A DNA stretch of 64,000 nucleotides from Flavobacteriaceae bacterium GF1 (GTDB lineage Bacteria; Bacteroidota; Bacteroidia; Flavobacteriales; Flavobacteriaceae). The stretch is from positions 58,634-122,633 of the forward strand of contig WNKP01000014.1 of the NCBI GenBank assembly GCA_009797885.1. The letters run 5' to 3'. Below are positions 51,603 through 60,712 of the stretch, piece by piece. The translations under genes were made by a program, and so were the position numbers. The notes beneath the pieces were generated by a model. The model was not told the DNA's origin, did not search any database, and was given only the letters and a program-made list of their open reading frames with translations. Within the stretch, counting starts at the first letter, position 1, and each line of letters starts with the position of its first letter.

Positions 51603-52481
51603 ATGTCTCAAGCCGTAGCCGAACATGTTATTCCCCAGAGTAAAAGCAAGCCAAAATGGCTAAGGGTAAAGCTTCCAACAGGTAAAAAATATACCCAGTT
51701 GAGGGGTTTGGTGGATAAATATGACCTCCATACCATATGCACTTCGGGCAGCTGCCCCAACATGGGCGAATGCTGGGGTGAGGGTACGGCCACTTTTATG
51801 ATCCTGGGAAATATCTGCACGCGCTCCTGCGGTTTTTGTGGGGTAAAGACGGGAAGACCGGAAAGTGTGGATTGGGAAGAACCGGAAAAAGTGGCCCGTT
51901 CCATAAAGATTATGCAAATTAAGCATGCCGTACTGACCTCAGTGGACCGGGACGATCTTAAGGATATGGGTTCCATTATTTGGTCAGAGACGGTAAAAGC
52001 CGTCCGAAGGATGAACCCCGAAACCACACTGGAGACCTTAATTCCCGATTTCCAAGGAATAAAAACCCATTTAGACCGAATTTTGGACGTGGCACCAGAG
52101 GTGATTTCCCATAATATGGAAACGGTAAAACGATTGACCCGTGAAGTTCGGATCCAAGCAAAATATGAAAGAAGTCTTGATGTCCTTAAATACCTTAAGG
52201 AACACGGGGCAAAACGCACCAAATCAGGTATCATGCTGGGATTGGGGGAAATGGAGGAAGAGGTTCTGGAAACCATGGAAGATCTGCGAAAAGCCAATGT
52301 GGATATCGTCACTATAGGACAATACCTTCAACCTTCAAAAAAACACTTGCCCGTTAAAGAGTTCATTCTTCCGGAGCAATTCAAAAAATATAGGGAAATT
52401 GGATTGGAAATGGGCTTTAGGCACGTAGAAAGTGGTGCTTTGGTACGCTCTTCTTACAAAGCACACAAACACATCCACTAA
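51603..52481 (+). CDS. lipA: Lipoyl synthase
   Basis: Radical-SAM enzyme that inserts two sulfurs into octanoyl groups on carrier proteins of pyruvate dehydrogenase and related complexes. 292 residues. The auxiliary [4Fe-4S] cluster uses Cys46, Cys51 and Cys57 ([12 protein letters not shown]), and the SAM cluster uses Cys72, Cys76 and Cys79 (CTRSCGFC). [10 protein letters not shown] and the C-terminal SSYKA serine motif agree. lipB is not in the window. gap follows after 25 bases. Confidence 0.98.
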   Translation: MSQAVAEHVIPQSKSKPKWLRVKLPTGKKYTQLRGLVDKYDLHTICTSGSCPNMGECWGEGTATFMILGNICTRSCGFCGVKTGRPESVDWEEPEKVARSIKIMQIKHAVLTSVDRDDLKDMGSIIWSETVKAVRRMNPETTLETLIPDFQGIKTHLDRILDVAPEVISHNMETVKRLTREVRIQAKYERSLDVLKYLKEHGAKRTKSGIMLGLGEMEEEVLETMEDLRKANVDIVTIGQYLQPSKKHLPVKEFILPEQFKKYREIGLEMGFRHVESGALVRSSYKAHKHIH

Positions 52482-52506
52482 TTTTTCCCATTCTCAATGA
52501 CCGCCT

Positions 52507-53517
52507 ATGAAGAAGGTCAACATTGGTATTAATGGTTTTGGAAGGATTGGGAGGACATTGTTCCGTCTTTTGGCCAATCATCCACGGATACAGGTAGTGG
52601 TCATTAATGACATTGCCGACGCACATACACTTTCCCATTTGCTAAAGTACGATAGCATCCATGGTATTTTTTCTTCGGAAATCAAGCCAGTGGGCAATTC
52701 CATTTTGTTCCAGGGAAACCCTGTCCCCGTACTTAACGGTACTGAACCCAAAGAAATCCCTTGGGCCGATCATGATGTTGATATTGTTGTGGAGGCATCC
52801 GGGAAGTTTAAAACAAGGGAGGAGTTGGGGTTTCACCTCAAGAACGGAGCAAAAAAGGTCATCCTGTCCGTGCCACCTCTGGACGACTCCATAAAAATGA
52901 TCGTTTATGGCGTAAACGAGCAGCTATTGACATCGGAGGATTCCATAATTTCCAATGCTTCATGTACCACGAACAATGCCGCACCCATGATCAAAGTGAT
53001 TAAAGAACTATGTGGTATTGATCAAGCGTATATCACCACGGTACATTCATATACCTCGGATCAGAGTTTACATGACCAACCGCATAAGGATTTACGAAGG
53101 GCCCGGGCGGCCAGTCAGTCCATAATACCCACCACCACCGGAGCGGCCAAGGCACTGACTAAAATATTTCCGGATTTATCCAATGTAATAGGAGGTTGTG
53201 GTATTCGGGTTCCCGTTCCCAATGGTTCATTGACAGATATTACTTTCAATGTTCAAAGGGAAATCTCAATTTCGGAAATCAACCATGCTTTTAGCCAAAT
53301 TTCACAAAGTGACCTAAAAAACGTACTTTTCTATTGTGAAGAACCCATAGTTTCGGTTGATATAAACAATAGTTGCTATTCTTGTACGTTTGATTCCCAG
53401 ATGACTTCCGTAATTGGTAAAATGGTAAAAGTCATAGGATGGTACGACAATGAAACTGGATACTGTTCAAGATTAATTGATATAATATCATTGCTTATAA
53501 GGAACAAATACGTTTAA
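52507..53517 (+). CDS. gap: Type I glyceraldehyde-3-phosphate dehydrogenase, variant active-site segment
   Basis: Oxidises and phosphorylates glyceraldehyde-3-phosphate with NAD. 336 residues. The Rossmann loop is INGFGRIGRTLFR, with Asp35 favouring NAD over NADP. Catalytic Cys153 lies in SNASCTTNNAAPM. The usual second cysteine four residues later is asparagine here (Asn157). The base histidine is in TTVHSYTSDQ. This form may be a second GAPDH paralogue, with a glycolytic one elsewhere. Its TAA overlaps the ATG of a hybrid kinase gene by one base (TAATG). Confidence 0.93.
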   Translation: MKKVNIGINGFGRIGRTLFRLLANHPRIQVVVINDIADAHTLSHLLKYDSIHGIFSSEIKPVGNSILFQGNPVPVLNGTEPKEIPWADHDVDIVVEASGKFKTREELGFHLKNGAKKVILSVPPLDDSIKMIVYGVNEQLLTSEDSIISNASCTTNNAAPMIKVIKELCGIDQAYITTVHSYTSDQSLHDQPHKDLRRARAASQSIIPTTTGAAKALTKIFPDLSNVIGGCGIRVPVPNGSLTDITFNVQREISISEINHAFSQISQSDLKNVLFYCEEPIVSVDINNSCYSCTFDSQMTSVIGKMVKVIGWYDNETGYCSRLIDIISLLIRNKYV

Positions 53518-55736
53518 TGTTGAAGCATTTTCACAAGACCAGTATTATCTCTGTGTATGTTTTCGTAATGCTTTTGTCCTCCCCTTGGATAATGGCACAG
53601 GGCAGTATTGGTTCTAAGGACTCCCTGGAATACTATTATGGGCAAGCATTAACATTTAGGCACCAGAACAAGATTTCCATGGCCATGGAGGCTTTGGACA
53701 AAGCCGCAAAGCTATCTGAAGAAAAGGAGGACATTAAAGCCCTACTGGACACTTTCCACAAAATGGCACTTCTTTACTTGGAATTGGAAAATAGGGAAAC
53801 CACCATTTTTTATTGGGATCGGGCGGGAGTTTTATTAAAGGATATCGAATATCCATACGGCGAAGCGGTCCATAAGTTTATTGATGGTACGCTCTTATAT
53901 CGCTCCGGAAACAATTTCCAGGCATTGAGTCTTCTGGACGAAGCCAAAAAATTGACCAATGACAAGAATCTTCTCAATAATATGCTTCTTGCCGAAGCCA
54001 ATATCTTTTTGAATATTGAAAAATTCGATAACGCCTCTACCAACTATTATGCACTTTTGGTCAACTCGGATGAATTTGAAAGGGCATATCTGGCCACTTT
54101 GGCAAATTTAGGTCTCGCCACCATGTATGACAAACAGGGCAAATATGATGACAGTGCCAAACATGCCGAATCTGCACTACAATTGGCCCAACAGAACAGT
54201 TTCTTTCGTGAGGTTTTGACGGCCAATGATTTTCTTGCCCGGACCTATGAAAAAATTGGGGATTATGAGAAATCCCTGGGTTATAACAAAAACCTAACAC
54301 AAATCAAGGATTCCCTTTTCGGTATTGAAAAGGTAAAGTTGGAAGCAAAAACCGCCAATAAAATAAGGTTCGATCAACAATCCAAGACCATAGGCGACCT
54401 ACAGGCAAAAAATGAGGAACTCAGTGCTTCGGCCAACCGTTCGGAAATTACGGCAATCCTGACCTCTGCATTTTTAACCATTATTTCCATTTTGGCAGTT
54501 TCCCTGTATAGAAACAATCAAATAAAACTCAAGACCAATGACCTCCTGCAAACCAAAAATACGGAGTTGGAGCAGGCCAGGGATGCAGCTGTATCTGCCA
54601 TGGAGGCCAAAAGCAACTTTCTCTCCACCGTTACCCACGAGTTGAGAACACCACTTTATGCAGTCACCGGTCTAACCCATCTTTTATTGGATGAAAACCC
54701 CGCAGAACACCAAAAAGAGCACTTAAAATCCCTTAAGTTCTCCGGAGACTACCTGCTGAATTTCATCAACGATATACTGCAGATCAACAAAATCGATGCT
54801 GATAAACTGGAACCGTTGAACATTGAGTTCAAACTTAAAAAAGTACTTACCGACGTTATTGACTCTTTACAGCAAAATGCCAAGGAAAATGATATTAAGG
54901 TAGTGCTGGATTATGACAATAACATCCCCCTAAATCTTTTGGGCGATCCCTTAAAGATCTCCCAGGTTTTTATGAATCTGGTCGGCAATGCACTAAAATT
55001 TACCAAAGGGGGGCAAGTGAGCGTATTGGCACGATTAAAGGACAGAAGTGAGGATAACGCCACCGTCCATTTTGAGGTTTCCGATAACGGAATAGGCATA
55101 TCCGAACAGCAGCAGAAAAACATTTTTGACAGTTTTGAACAGGGCTCCATACAGATAAATCGTGAATATGGGGGTACTGGTTTAGGGCTTACCATTGTAA
55201 AAAGTCTTTTGGGACTCTTTAAAAGTAGCATTCACTTAAAAAGTAAACTTGGCGAAGGAAGCACGTTTTATTTTGAACTCGACCTAAAAGTGGACGAGAC
55301 CGCTTCCCTGGACGAGATTCCTTTTGAATTGACCGTTGAGGATTTTGAGTTTGAAGGATTACACGTACTGGTTGTGGAGGACAACAAAATAAACCAGGTC
55401 ATTACCAAGAAGATGTTGGCCAAAAAAGGAATTACCTGTGATATTGCCAACAATGGTAACGAAGCCATTGATGCCGCCAAAAACAACGAATATGCCTGTA
55501 TATTAATGGATATCCACATGCCGGGAATAAGTGGTACCGAGGCAACCGTTCAAATACGGAAATTCAATCCGGATATTCCGATTATCGCCCTTACAGCAAT
55601 TTCCATGGAAGACAGTTTGGACGAATTTTATGCTGCAGGTTGTAATGCAGTGGTGACCAAACCCTTTAAACCGGAAGTCTTCTATCAAAAAATAGGAGAA
55701 AACGTTTTTAAAACCAATCTTAGCGATAAAGTGTGA
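53517..55736 (+). CDS. Hybrid sensor kinase with periplasmic TPR region and C-terminal receiver
   Basis: 739 residues. A signal sequence (about 10-28) precedes a TPR-like helical sensor (about 35-265) outside the membrane. A coiled coil and one transmembrane helix (about 311-330) follow. The kinase core has phosphoacceptor His374 in TVTHELRTPLYAV, an ATPase domain with DNGIGISEQQQ and YGGTGLGLTIVK, and a receiver (about 615-730) with D665 in ILMDIHMPG. No DNA-binding output is attached, so phosphate should go on to another protein. Its start is coupled to gap (TAATG). The end overlaps the convergent lpxK by 17 bases. Confidence 0.93.
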   Translation: MLKHFHKTSIISVYVFVMLLSSPWIMAQGSIGSKDSLEYYYGQALTFRHQNKISMAMEALDKAAKLSEEKEDIKALLDTFHKMALLYLELENRETTIFYWDRAGVLLKDIEYPYGEAVHKFIDGTLLYRSGNNFQALSLLDEAKKLTNDKNLLNNMLLAEANIFLNIEKFDNASTNYYALLVNSDEFERAYLATLANLGLATMYDKQGKYDDSAKHAESALQLAQQNSFFREVLTANDFLARTYEKIGDYEKSLGYNKNLTQIKDSLFGIEKVKLEAKTANKIRFDQQSKTIGDLQAKNEELSASANRSEITAILTSAFLTIISILAVSLYRNNQIKLKTNDLLQTKNTELEQARDAAVSAMEAKSNFLSTVTHELRTPLYAVTGLTHLLLDENPAEHQKEHLKSLKFSGDYLLNFINDILQINKIDADKLEPLNIEFKLKKVLTDVIDSLQQNAKENDIKVVLDYDNNIPLNLLGDPLKISQVFMNLVGNALKFTKGGQVSVLARLKDRSEDNATVHFEVSDNGIGISEQQQKNIFDSFEQGSIQINREYGGTGLGLTIVKSLLGLFKSSIHLKSKLGEGSTFYFELDLKVDETASLDEIPFELTVEDFEFEGLHVLVVEDNKINQVITKKMLAKKGITCDIANNGNEAIDAAKNNEYACILMDIHMPGISGTEATVQIRKFNPDIPIIALTAISMEDSLDEFYAAGCNAVVTKPFKPEVFYQKIGENVFKTNLSDKV

Positions 55737-56727
55737 GTTCGGAATCTATGAGTTGCATGAGCCTTTTTTCCCCTTGATCGAGGAAATGATGTTCAATCCT
55801 AACAAAATAGAGGTTTTCCACTTTTCCCTCCAATCTGGTATAGTCCTTTTCCGTGGTAACGATCAACCCCTTCTTGGACAGCCTATCAATTTCCAAAGAA
55901 CTAAAGGAATGGTGGTCATTAAATTCAAGATGTTCAAACACCAGGTCGTTTTCCTTAAGATGGTGTACCAAAGGGCCGGGAGTCGCAATTCCGGTTACCA
56001 AAGTGAATTCCACATCCTTTAGATCGCTAATTTTAATACTTGATTCCCTGCCATAAAGTACAGCATCGTACCTCAACGTCGCGAACAATATGGTTTGGTT
56101 TTTTCGCTTTTGCAATCGCGTAGCAAACCAGTCCATCTCTTTTTGGTGCAAAATATGGGGACATTTCGTCACAATGATCACCTCTGCCCTACCCGTTGCA
56201 TATTTTGAATCCCTAAGACTTCCTGTTGGCAAATACCAGTCCTTGAATATGGGGTTGGCATAGGTGGTCAAAAGGATGGAAAAAGTGGGGGTGACCCTAC
56301 GATGCTGAAAAGCATCATCCAAAAGAACCAAATCCGGTTTTATGAGCTTTTCCAAGGATGCCATTCCATTAACCCTGTTGGTATCGACCGCAACCGTTAC
56401 ATTGGGGAACTTTTTGTGTATTTGAAGAGGTTCGTCACCAATCGATTCCACCGTTGAATCTGCACTGGCCATTTGGAACCCTTTTGATCTTCGTTTATAT
56501 CCCCTACTAAGGACCGCCAACCTTTTCGTGTCCTGCAACCTGGAGATCAAAAATTCGATCATAGGGGTCTTTCCCGTGCCACCAACACTTAGGTTCCCCA
56601 CACACAACGTTGGGGTGTCAAATGATCGGGAGTTGAAAAAGTGGATATCATAAAGCCAATTTCTAACACGGACCACACTGCCATAAATGAGTGAAATAGG
56701 CCAAGCCATTTTGCGCAAAAACCACAT
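55720..56727 (-). CDS. lpxK: Tetraacyldisaccharide 4'-kinase
   Basis: Adds the 4'-phosphate to the lipid A disaccharide at the inner membrane. 335 residues. An N-terminal membrane-associated helix (WPISLIYGSVVRVRNWLYD), the Walker A loop NLSVGGTGKTP, LSRGYKRRSKG, and the catalytic aspartates in DLVLLDDAFQHRRV. This places the organism among Gram-negatives that make lipid A. It is transcribed alone and overlaps the tail of the hybrid kinase gene. Confidence 0.96.
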   Translation of the reverse strand: MWFLRKMAWPISLIYGSVVRVRNWLYDIHFFNSRSFDTPTLCVGNLSVGGTGKTPMIEFLISRLQDTKRLAVLSRGYKRRSKGFQMASADSTVESIGDEPLQIHKKFPNVTVAVDTNRVNGMASLEKLIKPDLVLLDDAFQHRRVTPTFSILLTTYANPIFKDWYLPTGSLRDSKYATGRAEVIIVTKCPHILHQKEMDWFATRLQKRKNQTILFATLRYDAVLYGRESSIKISDLKDVEFTLVTGIATPGPLVHHLKENDLVFEHLEFNDHHSFSSLEIDRLSKKGLIVTTEKDYTRLEGKVENLYFVRIEHHFLDQGEKRLMQLIDSELTLYR

Positions 56728-56772
56728 CCAACGAAAATATAATATTTTATCTTAGGACATTAAAACAGATAT

Positions 56773-57867
56773 ATGACAGTAGCAGAGGTGGGAAAGCTGT
56801 TGGATACATTGGCTCCCTTGCACTATGCCGAGGATTTTGACAATGTTGGATTATTGGTAGGAAATCCAGAATCCAAAATTACTGGGATTTTAGTGACATT
56901 GGACACCTTGGAAGAGGTCATTGATGAGGCCGTACAGCACAATTGCAACCTCGTGGTCAGTTTTCACCCCATTATTTTTAGCGGTTTAAAAAAGCTGGTG
57001 GGCAAAACCTATGTGGAACGGGTTGTCATAAAAGCCATAACCCAAAACATAGCTATTTTCAGCCCCCATACCGCATTGGATAACAGTATCCTGGGTGTCA
57101 ACCATAAAATATGTGAGGTTTTGGGCATTCAAAGCCCAAAAATCCTCATACCCAAAAAAGGGACCATACAGAAGTTGACCACCTACGTACCCAAGGATGC
57201 TGCGCCCTCCCTAAGAAATGCCCTTTTTGCAGCTGGTGCCGGCAACATCGGAAATTATAGCAATTGTAGCTTTAGCACCATAGGAACAGGAAGTTTCAAC
57301 CCCGGCGAGCATAGTAATCCCACTATTGGCAGTAAAGGAAATACCCATTTTGAGGAAGAAATACAACTAAACATCACTTTTGGATCCGCTGTGGAACAAA
57401 ATGTATTGGATGCCCTCTTTAAAAATCACCCGTATGAAGAAGTGGCCTATGAAGTCTCAACCTTGGATAATAGCAATCAGAATATCGGTATGGGGATGAT
57501 AGGTTCTTTAGAAAGCCCCATGGAGGAAGAGGACTTTCTACGATTCGTAAAGGCAAAAATGGACACACCTGTAGTGAGACATAGTACGTTACTGGGCAAA
57601 AAGATACAAAAGGTGGCCGTCCTGGGAGGTAGTGGAGCGTTTGCCATAAACGCGGCCAAGAACGCTGGAGCCGATATCTATATCACTTCGGACATAAAAT
57701 ACCATCAATTTTTTGAAGCGGAAGACCAATTGGTCATTGCCGATATTGGACACTTTGAAACAGAGCAGTTTACAAAAAATCTTTTGGTCGATTTTCTTAA
57801 GGAAAAAATTCCTAATTTTGCCGTCACTTTATCGGAAAGTATTACTAATCCCATCAAGTATTTTTAA
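56773..57867 (+). CDS. Nif3-like dinuclear metal centre protein
   Basis: 364 residues of the Nif3/YbgI family, which form toroidal hexamers with two metals per subunit. Metal ligands are visible as SFHPIIF (His65), SPHTALD (His99, Asp103) and DIGHFETE (His327, Glu331). A middle insert (about 130-235) is the PII-like domain typical of the long form. Biochemical activity is not settled; GTP cyclohydrolase type I activity has been proposed for some members. The next gene starts 3 bases after the stop, a conserved pairing. Confidence 0.9.
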   Translation: MTVAEVGKLLDTLAPLHYAEDFDNVGLLVGNPESKITGILVTLDTLEEVIDEAVQHNCNLVVSFHPIIFSGLKKLVGKTYVERVVIKAITQNIAIFSPHTALDNSILGVNHKICEVLGIQSPKILIPKKGTIQKLTTYVPKDAAPSLRNALFAAGAGNIGNYSNCSFSTIGTGSFNPGEHSNPTIGSKGNTHFEEEIQLNITFGSAVEQNVLDALFKNHPYEEVAYEVSTLDNSNQNIGMGMIGSLESPMEEEDFLRFVKAKMDTPVVRHSTLLGKKIQKVAVLGGSGAFAINAAKNAGADIYITSDIKYHQFFEAEDQLVIADIGHFETEQFTKNLLVDFLKEKIPNFAVTLSESITNPIKYF

Positions 57868-57870
57868 TTT

Positions 57871-58653
57871 ATGGCTACAAAGAAAGAAATAACCGTGGAA
57901 GAAAAATTAAGGGCGTTATATGACCTTCAATTAATAGATTCCAGGGTTGACGAGATACGAAATGTAAGGGGTGAACTTCCCTTGGAAGTTGAGGATTTGG
58001 AAGACGAAGTTTTAGGACTTAAGACCCGTATAGATAAGTTGAAGTCAGATGTAGAGACCATAAACTTTGAGATCACTGCCAAAAAGAACCTTATAGAGGA
58101 ATCCAAGGCGTTGATCAAAAAATATAACGAACAGCAAAAAAATGTCCGAAACAGCAGGGAATTCAATTCCTTGAGCAAAGAGGTTGAATTTCAGGAATTG
58201 GAAATCCAATTGGCGGAAAAACATATAAAAGAGTTCAAAGGACAAATAGAGCAGAAAAAAGAAGTGATTTCCCAGACCAAGGGAAACCTTACGGAAAGGG
58301 AAACACACCTAAAGCACAAAAAAGGGGAGTTGGACGCCATTATGTCTGAAACCGAAAAGGAAGAATCCGCGCTATTGAAAAAATCCGAGGAATTCGAGGA
58401 AAAAATTGAGGAGAGATTGGTGAAGGCCTATAAGCGAATACGAAGCAGTGTAAAAAACGGTTTGGCCGTAGTACCTGTAGAAAGGGGAGCTTCCGGTGGT
58501 TCGTTCTTTACCATTCCCCCACAGGTCCAGGTTGAAATTGCTTCCCGAAAAAAAATCATTACGGATGAACACAGTGGTAGAATCCTGGTGGATCCCACCC
58601 TTGCGGAGGAAGAATCTGAAAAAATGCAGAAGATTTTTTCGTCAATTAGCTAA
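57871..58653 (+). CDS. Coiled-coil protein with cysteine-less zinc-ribbon-like tail
   Basis: 260 residues. A long heptad-rich coiled coil (about 30-185) is followed by a tail that aligns with the C4-type zinc ribbon family by its context: VERGASGGSFFTIPPQ and DEHSGRIL. The four cysteines expected in the pattern CxxC...CxxC are replaced by Ser/Asp, so zinc cannot bind in the usual way. The family is thought to bind nucleic acid but its role is not established. It follows the Nif3-like gene after 3 bases. Confidence 0.85.
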   Translation: MATKKEITVEEKLRALYDLQLIDSRVDEIRNVRGELPLEVEDLEDEVLGLKTRIDKLKSDVETINFEITAKKNLIEESKALIKKYNEQQKNVRNSREFNSLSKEVEFQELEIQLAEKHIKEFKGQIEQKKEVISQTKGNLTERETHLKHKKGELDAIMSETEKEESALLKKSEEFEEKIEERLVKAYKRIRSSVKNGLAVVPVERGASGGSFFTIPPQVQVEIASRKKIITDEHSGRILVDPTLAEEESEKMQKIFSSIS

Positions 58654-58680
58654 GGACAACTGAACTCATTAAAAAATTCC

Positions 58681-58710
58681 AAGCCATCAGAATTCTGATG
58701 GCTTTTTTTT
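58681..58710 (+). terminator. Strong intrinsic terminator after the Nif3/coiled-coil pair
   Basis: Perfect palindrome AAGCCATCAGAATTCTGATGGCTT followed by a run of eight T. It ends the transcript of the preceding pair, 28 bases after the stop and 12 bases before the next ATG. Confidence 0.9.
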
Positions 58711-58721
58711 ATCTTCCTTAG

Positions 58722-59114
58722 ATGAAATACCTATGGATTTTTGGGTTTTTGTCAATTGGGCTCCTCCAAGCCCAAAATCTGGAAAAATACCTTTGGAAAA
58801 ACAGGGTTATCCTTCTTTTTGAAGGTAATGGGCATAAATCAGGTTACCAACGACAACTGGAGGTATTACAATCGGAGTCCAAAGAACTGTTGGAACGCGA
58901 TATTGTTACAGTTCTCCCTAAAAATGGAGAAAAAGCCTTGTTTTTGGAAAATCTGGGCTTGGAAAATGACTTTTACGGACTTGTACTGCTCGGAAAGGAT
59001 GGAGGGATAAAACTCAAGGAAGAATTTGTGGTACAACCCCAAATCATATTCCGTTTGATCGATGCCATGCCTATGCGCAAGGCGGAAATGCGAAAAAAGA
59101 ATAGGCCCAATTAA
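58722..59114 (+). CDS. Small exported DUF4174-like protein
   Basis: 130 residues. A short signal peptide (MKYLWIFGFLSIGLLQAQ) is followed by a small alpha/beta domain with YLWKNRVILLF and FYGLVLLGKDGGIKLKEEF, as in DUF4174, which has a thioredoxin-like look but no CxxC. The tail is basic (RKAEMRKKNRPN). Function unknown. It lies just after a strong terminator, so it needs its own promoter, which must sit within the palindrome region or nearer. The last 4 bases overlap the kmo gene end. Confidence 0.75.
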   Translation: MKYLWIFGFLSIGLLQAQNLEKYLWKNRVILLFEGNGHKSGYQRQLEVLQSESKELLERDIVTVLPKNGEKALFLENLGLENDFYGLVLLGKDGGIKLKEEFVVQPQIIFRLIDAMPMRKAEMRKKNRPN

Positions 59115-60454
59115 TTTCCCAATAGCTGCAACATGCGTTGTTCCACCTGATCGGAATCCCATATTTTTTGGATGCTGCGCATTTGCATTATTTCCTTCAT
59201 TATATGCTCTTGGTAATCCCCAATGGCCAAAGCCTCGGCGTATGGCCTATCCGAAAAAGTAACCCTACTATAAACAGGAATCCATTTATCCGGATGTTTT
59301 TGGGCAAAGCGCTTTTCAATTTTCTTTTGGAGCATAAAGTTCGAATCCGCAGTTTTACTGCTCATTTCAACAAAGTTGCGATAACTTAACTCTGCAATAG
59401 CATCCGCATTTGGTTTGCGCTCTTTTTGGTAGCGTTCAAAAATGGCTTCCCAATCATCCCCCAATTCCTCCATTAAATGGTTCAAAACACTGATATCTTC
59501 AAAGCCCGCGTTCATTCCCTGACCATAAAATGGCACCACGGCGTGGGCCGCATCACCAACCAAGGCAACTTTGTCCCAATAGGTCCAAGGGTAGCATTTC
59601 ATGGTAACCATGGCACTGGTTGGGTTCTTCATGAAACTTTTGGTCAAACCCTCAATTTCCTTTCGCACGTTGGGGAAGTACTTTTTAAAAAAAGCTTTGG
59701 CCTCACCTTTGGAAGTGATATTTTCAAAAGAAACCTCGCCTTCGAACGGCAAAAACAGTGTACAGGTAAAGCTCCCATCAATATTGGGCATGGCGATAAG
59801 CATAAATTTACCTCGGGGCCATATATGAAAGGAGTTTTTATCCAACCTATGGGAACCATCTTCATTTGGCGGAATGGTCAACTCTTTATAACCTACATCG
59901 ATAAAATCCTGGGAGTAATCAAATCGACTTCTCCGTTGCATCTTATGCCTGATCCTTGAAAAGGCACCATCACAACCGAAAACGATATCAAACTTGTATT
60001 CCTTCCACTTGCTTTTCTCGGATTTACCGGTATAAATCTTGGCTTCTGGAAGTTCAATGTCCCATACTTTTTCATCAAATCGAAAATCCACCCCAAATCC
60101 TTCGGCCAAATCAATCATTTTTCGGTTAAGCCTACCCCTTGAAATGGACCAAATGGCTTCATCTTTTTTGCCGTATTTTTGAAAGTACAACGGCGAATCA
60201 TTAACATGTAAGGCCCTCTGATATAGCGGAATCGCAATCGTCTTCACCTCTTCTTCCAGACCTATTTCCGCCAACGCCTTCCAACCCCTATTGCTCATGG
60301 CCAAATTTATGGAACGACCCGAAAACTGAACTGTTCTAATATCTGGTCTTCTGTCAAATATGGTCACCTTATGGCCATGCTTTTTAAGGTAGATGGACAA
60401 TAGGGAACCAACCAATCCTGAACCAATTATTGCTATGTTTTTGGGTGTCTGCAT
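59111..60454 (-). CDS. kmo: Kynurenine 3-monooxygenase
   Basis: FAD hydroxylase that converts kynurenine to 3-hydroxykynurenine in tryptophan breakdown. 447 residues. The dinucleotide loop is IIGSGLVGSLL, the second FAD motif VALVGDAAHAVVPFYGQGMNAG (split here), with RSINLAMSNRGWKAL and SRGRLNRKMIDLA typical of the KMO group. A hydrophobic C-terminal membrane helix, as in eukaryotic KMO, is not present. No other kynurenine pathway gene is next to it. The convergent gene end overlaps by 4 bases. Confidence 0.93.
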   Translation of the reverse strand: MQTPKNIAIIGSGLVGSLLSIYLKKHGHKVTIFDRRPDIRTVQFSGRSINLAMSNRGWKALAEIGLEEEVKTIAIPLYQRALHVNDSPLYFQKYGKKDEAIWSISRGRLNRKMIDLAEGFGVDFRFDEKVWDIELPEAKIYTGKSEKSKWKEYKFDIVFGCDGAFSRIRHKMQRRSRFDYSQDFIDVGYKELTIPPNEDGSHRLDKNSFHIWPRGKFMLIAMPNIDGSFTCTLFLPFEGEVSFENITSKGEAKAFFKKYFPNVRKEIEGLTKSFMKNPTSAMVTMKCYPWTYWDKVALVGDAAHAVVPFYGQGMNAGFEDISVLNHLMEELGDDWEAIFERYQKERKPNADAIAELSYRNFVEMSSKTADSNFMLQKKIEKRFAQKHPDKWIPVYSRVTFSDRPYAEALAIGDYQEHIMKEIMQMRSIQKIWDSDQVEQRMLQLLGN

Positions 60455-60659
60455 GCTAGAATCGGATAATTAAATTGCAAATGGTTAACACCCTAAATGT
60501 AATAACATTTTGAAGACATTGAAGATTATCAGGAATCAACCCTTTTTGGAAGCTGGTCAAGAAAAAAGTGGTTTTACAAATTTTTAACCTTTTTTAGACA
60601 TCTTAATGGGCCGGAATTGACGTAAATAAGATATCATATCGCGTAAGCGTCCATATATA

Positions 60660-60692
60660 AAAAGTCCTTCACCCCACTAGCGAAGGACTTTT
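60660..60692 (-). terminator. Terminator of clpP
   Basis: Stem AAAAGTCCTTC / GAAGGACTTTT (11 bp, 11-base loop), 20 bases after the clpP stop. Read on the minus strand it is followed by a T-rich run (TTTTTATAT). Confidence 0.82.
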
Positions 60693-60712
60693 CCTTTTTA
60701 TTATGTTATGGA

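Noticed and set aside
51608..52312. 234-codon open frame on the minus strand inside lipA
   Set aside because: Antisense shadow of lipA, which has all catalytic cysteines. The shadow protein has no recognisable motif and is serine/arginine rich, as expected of a mirrored reading frame.
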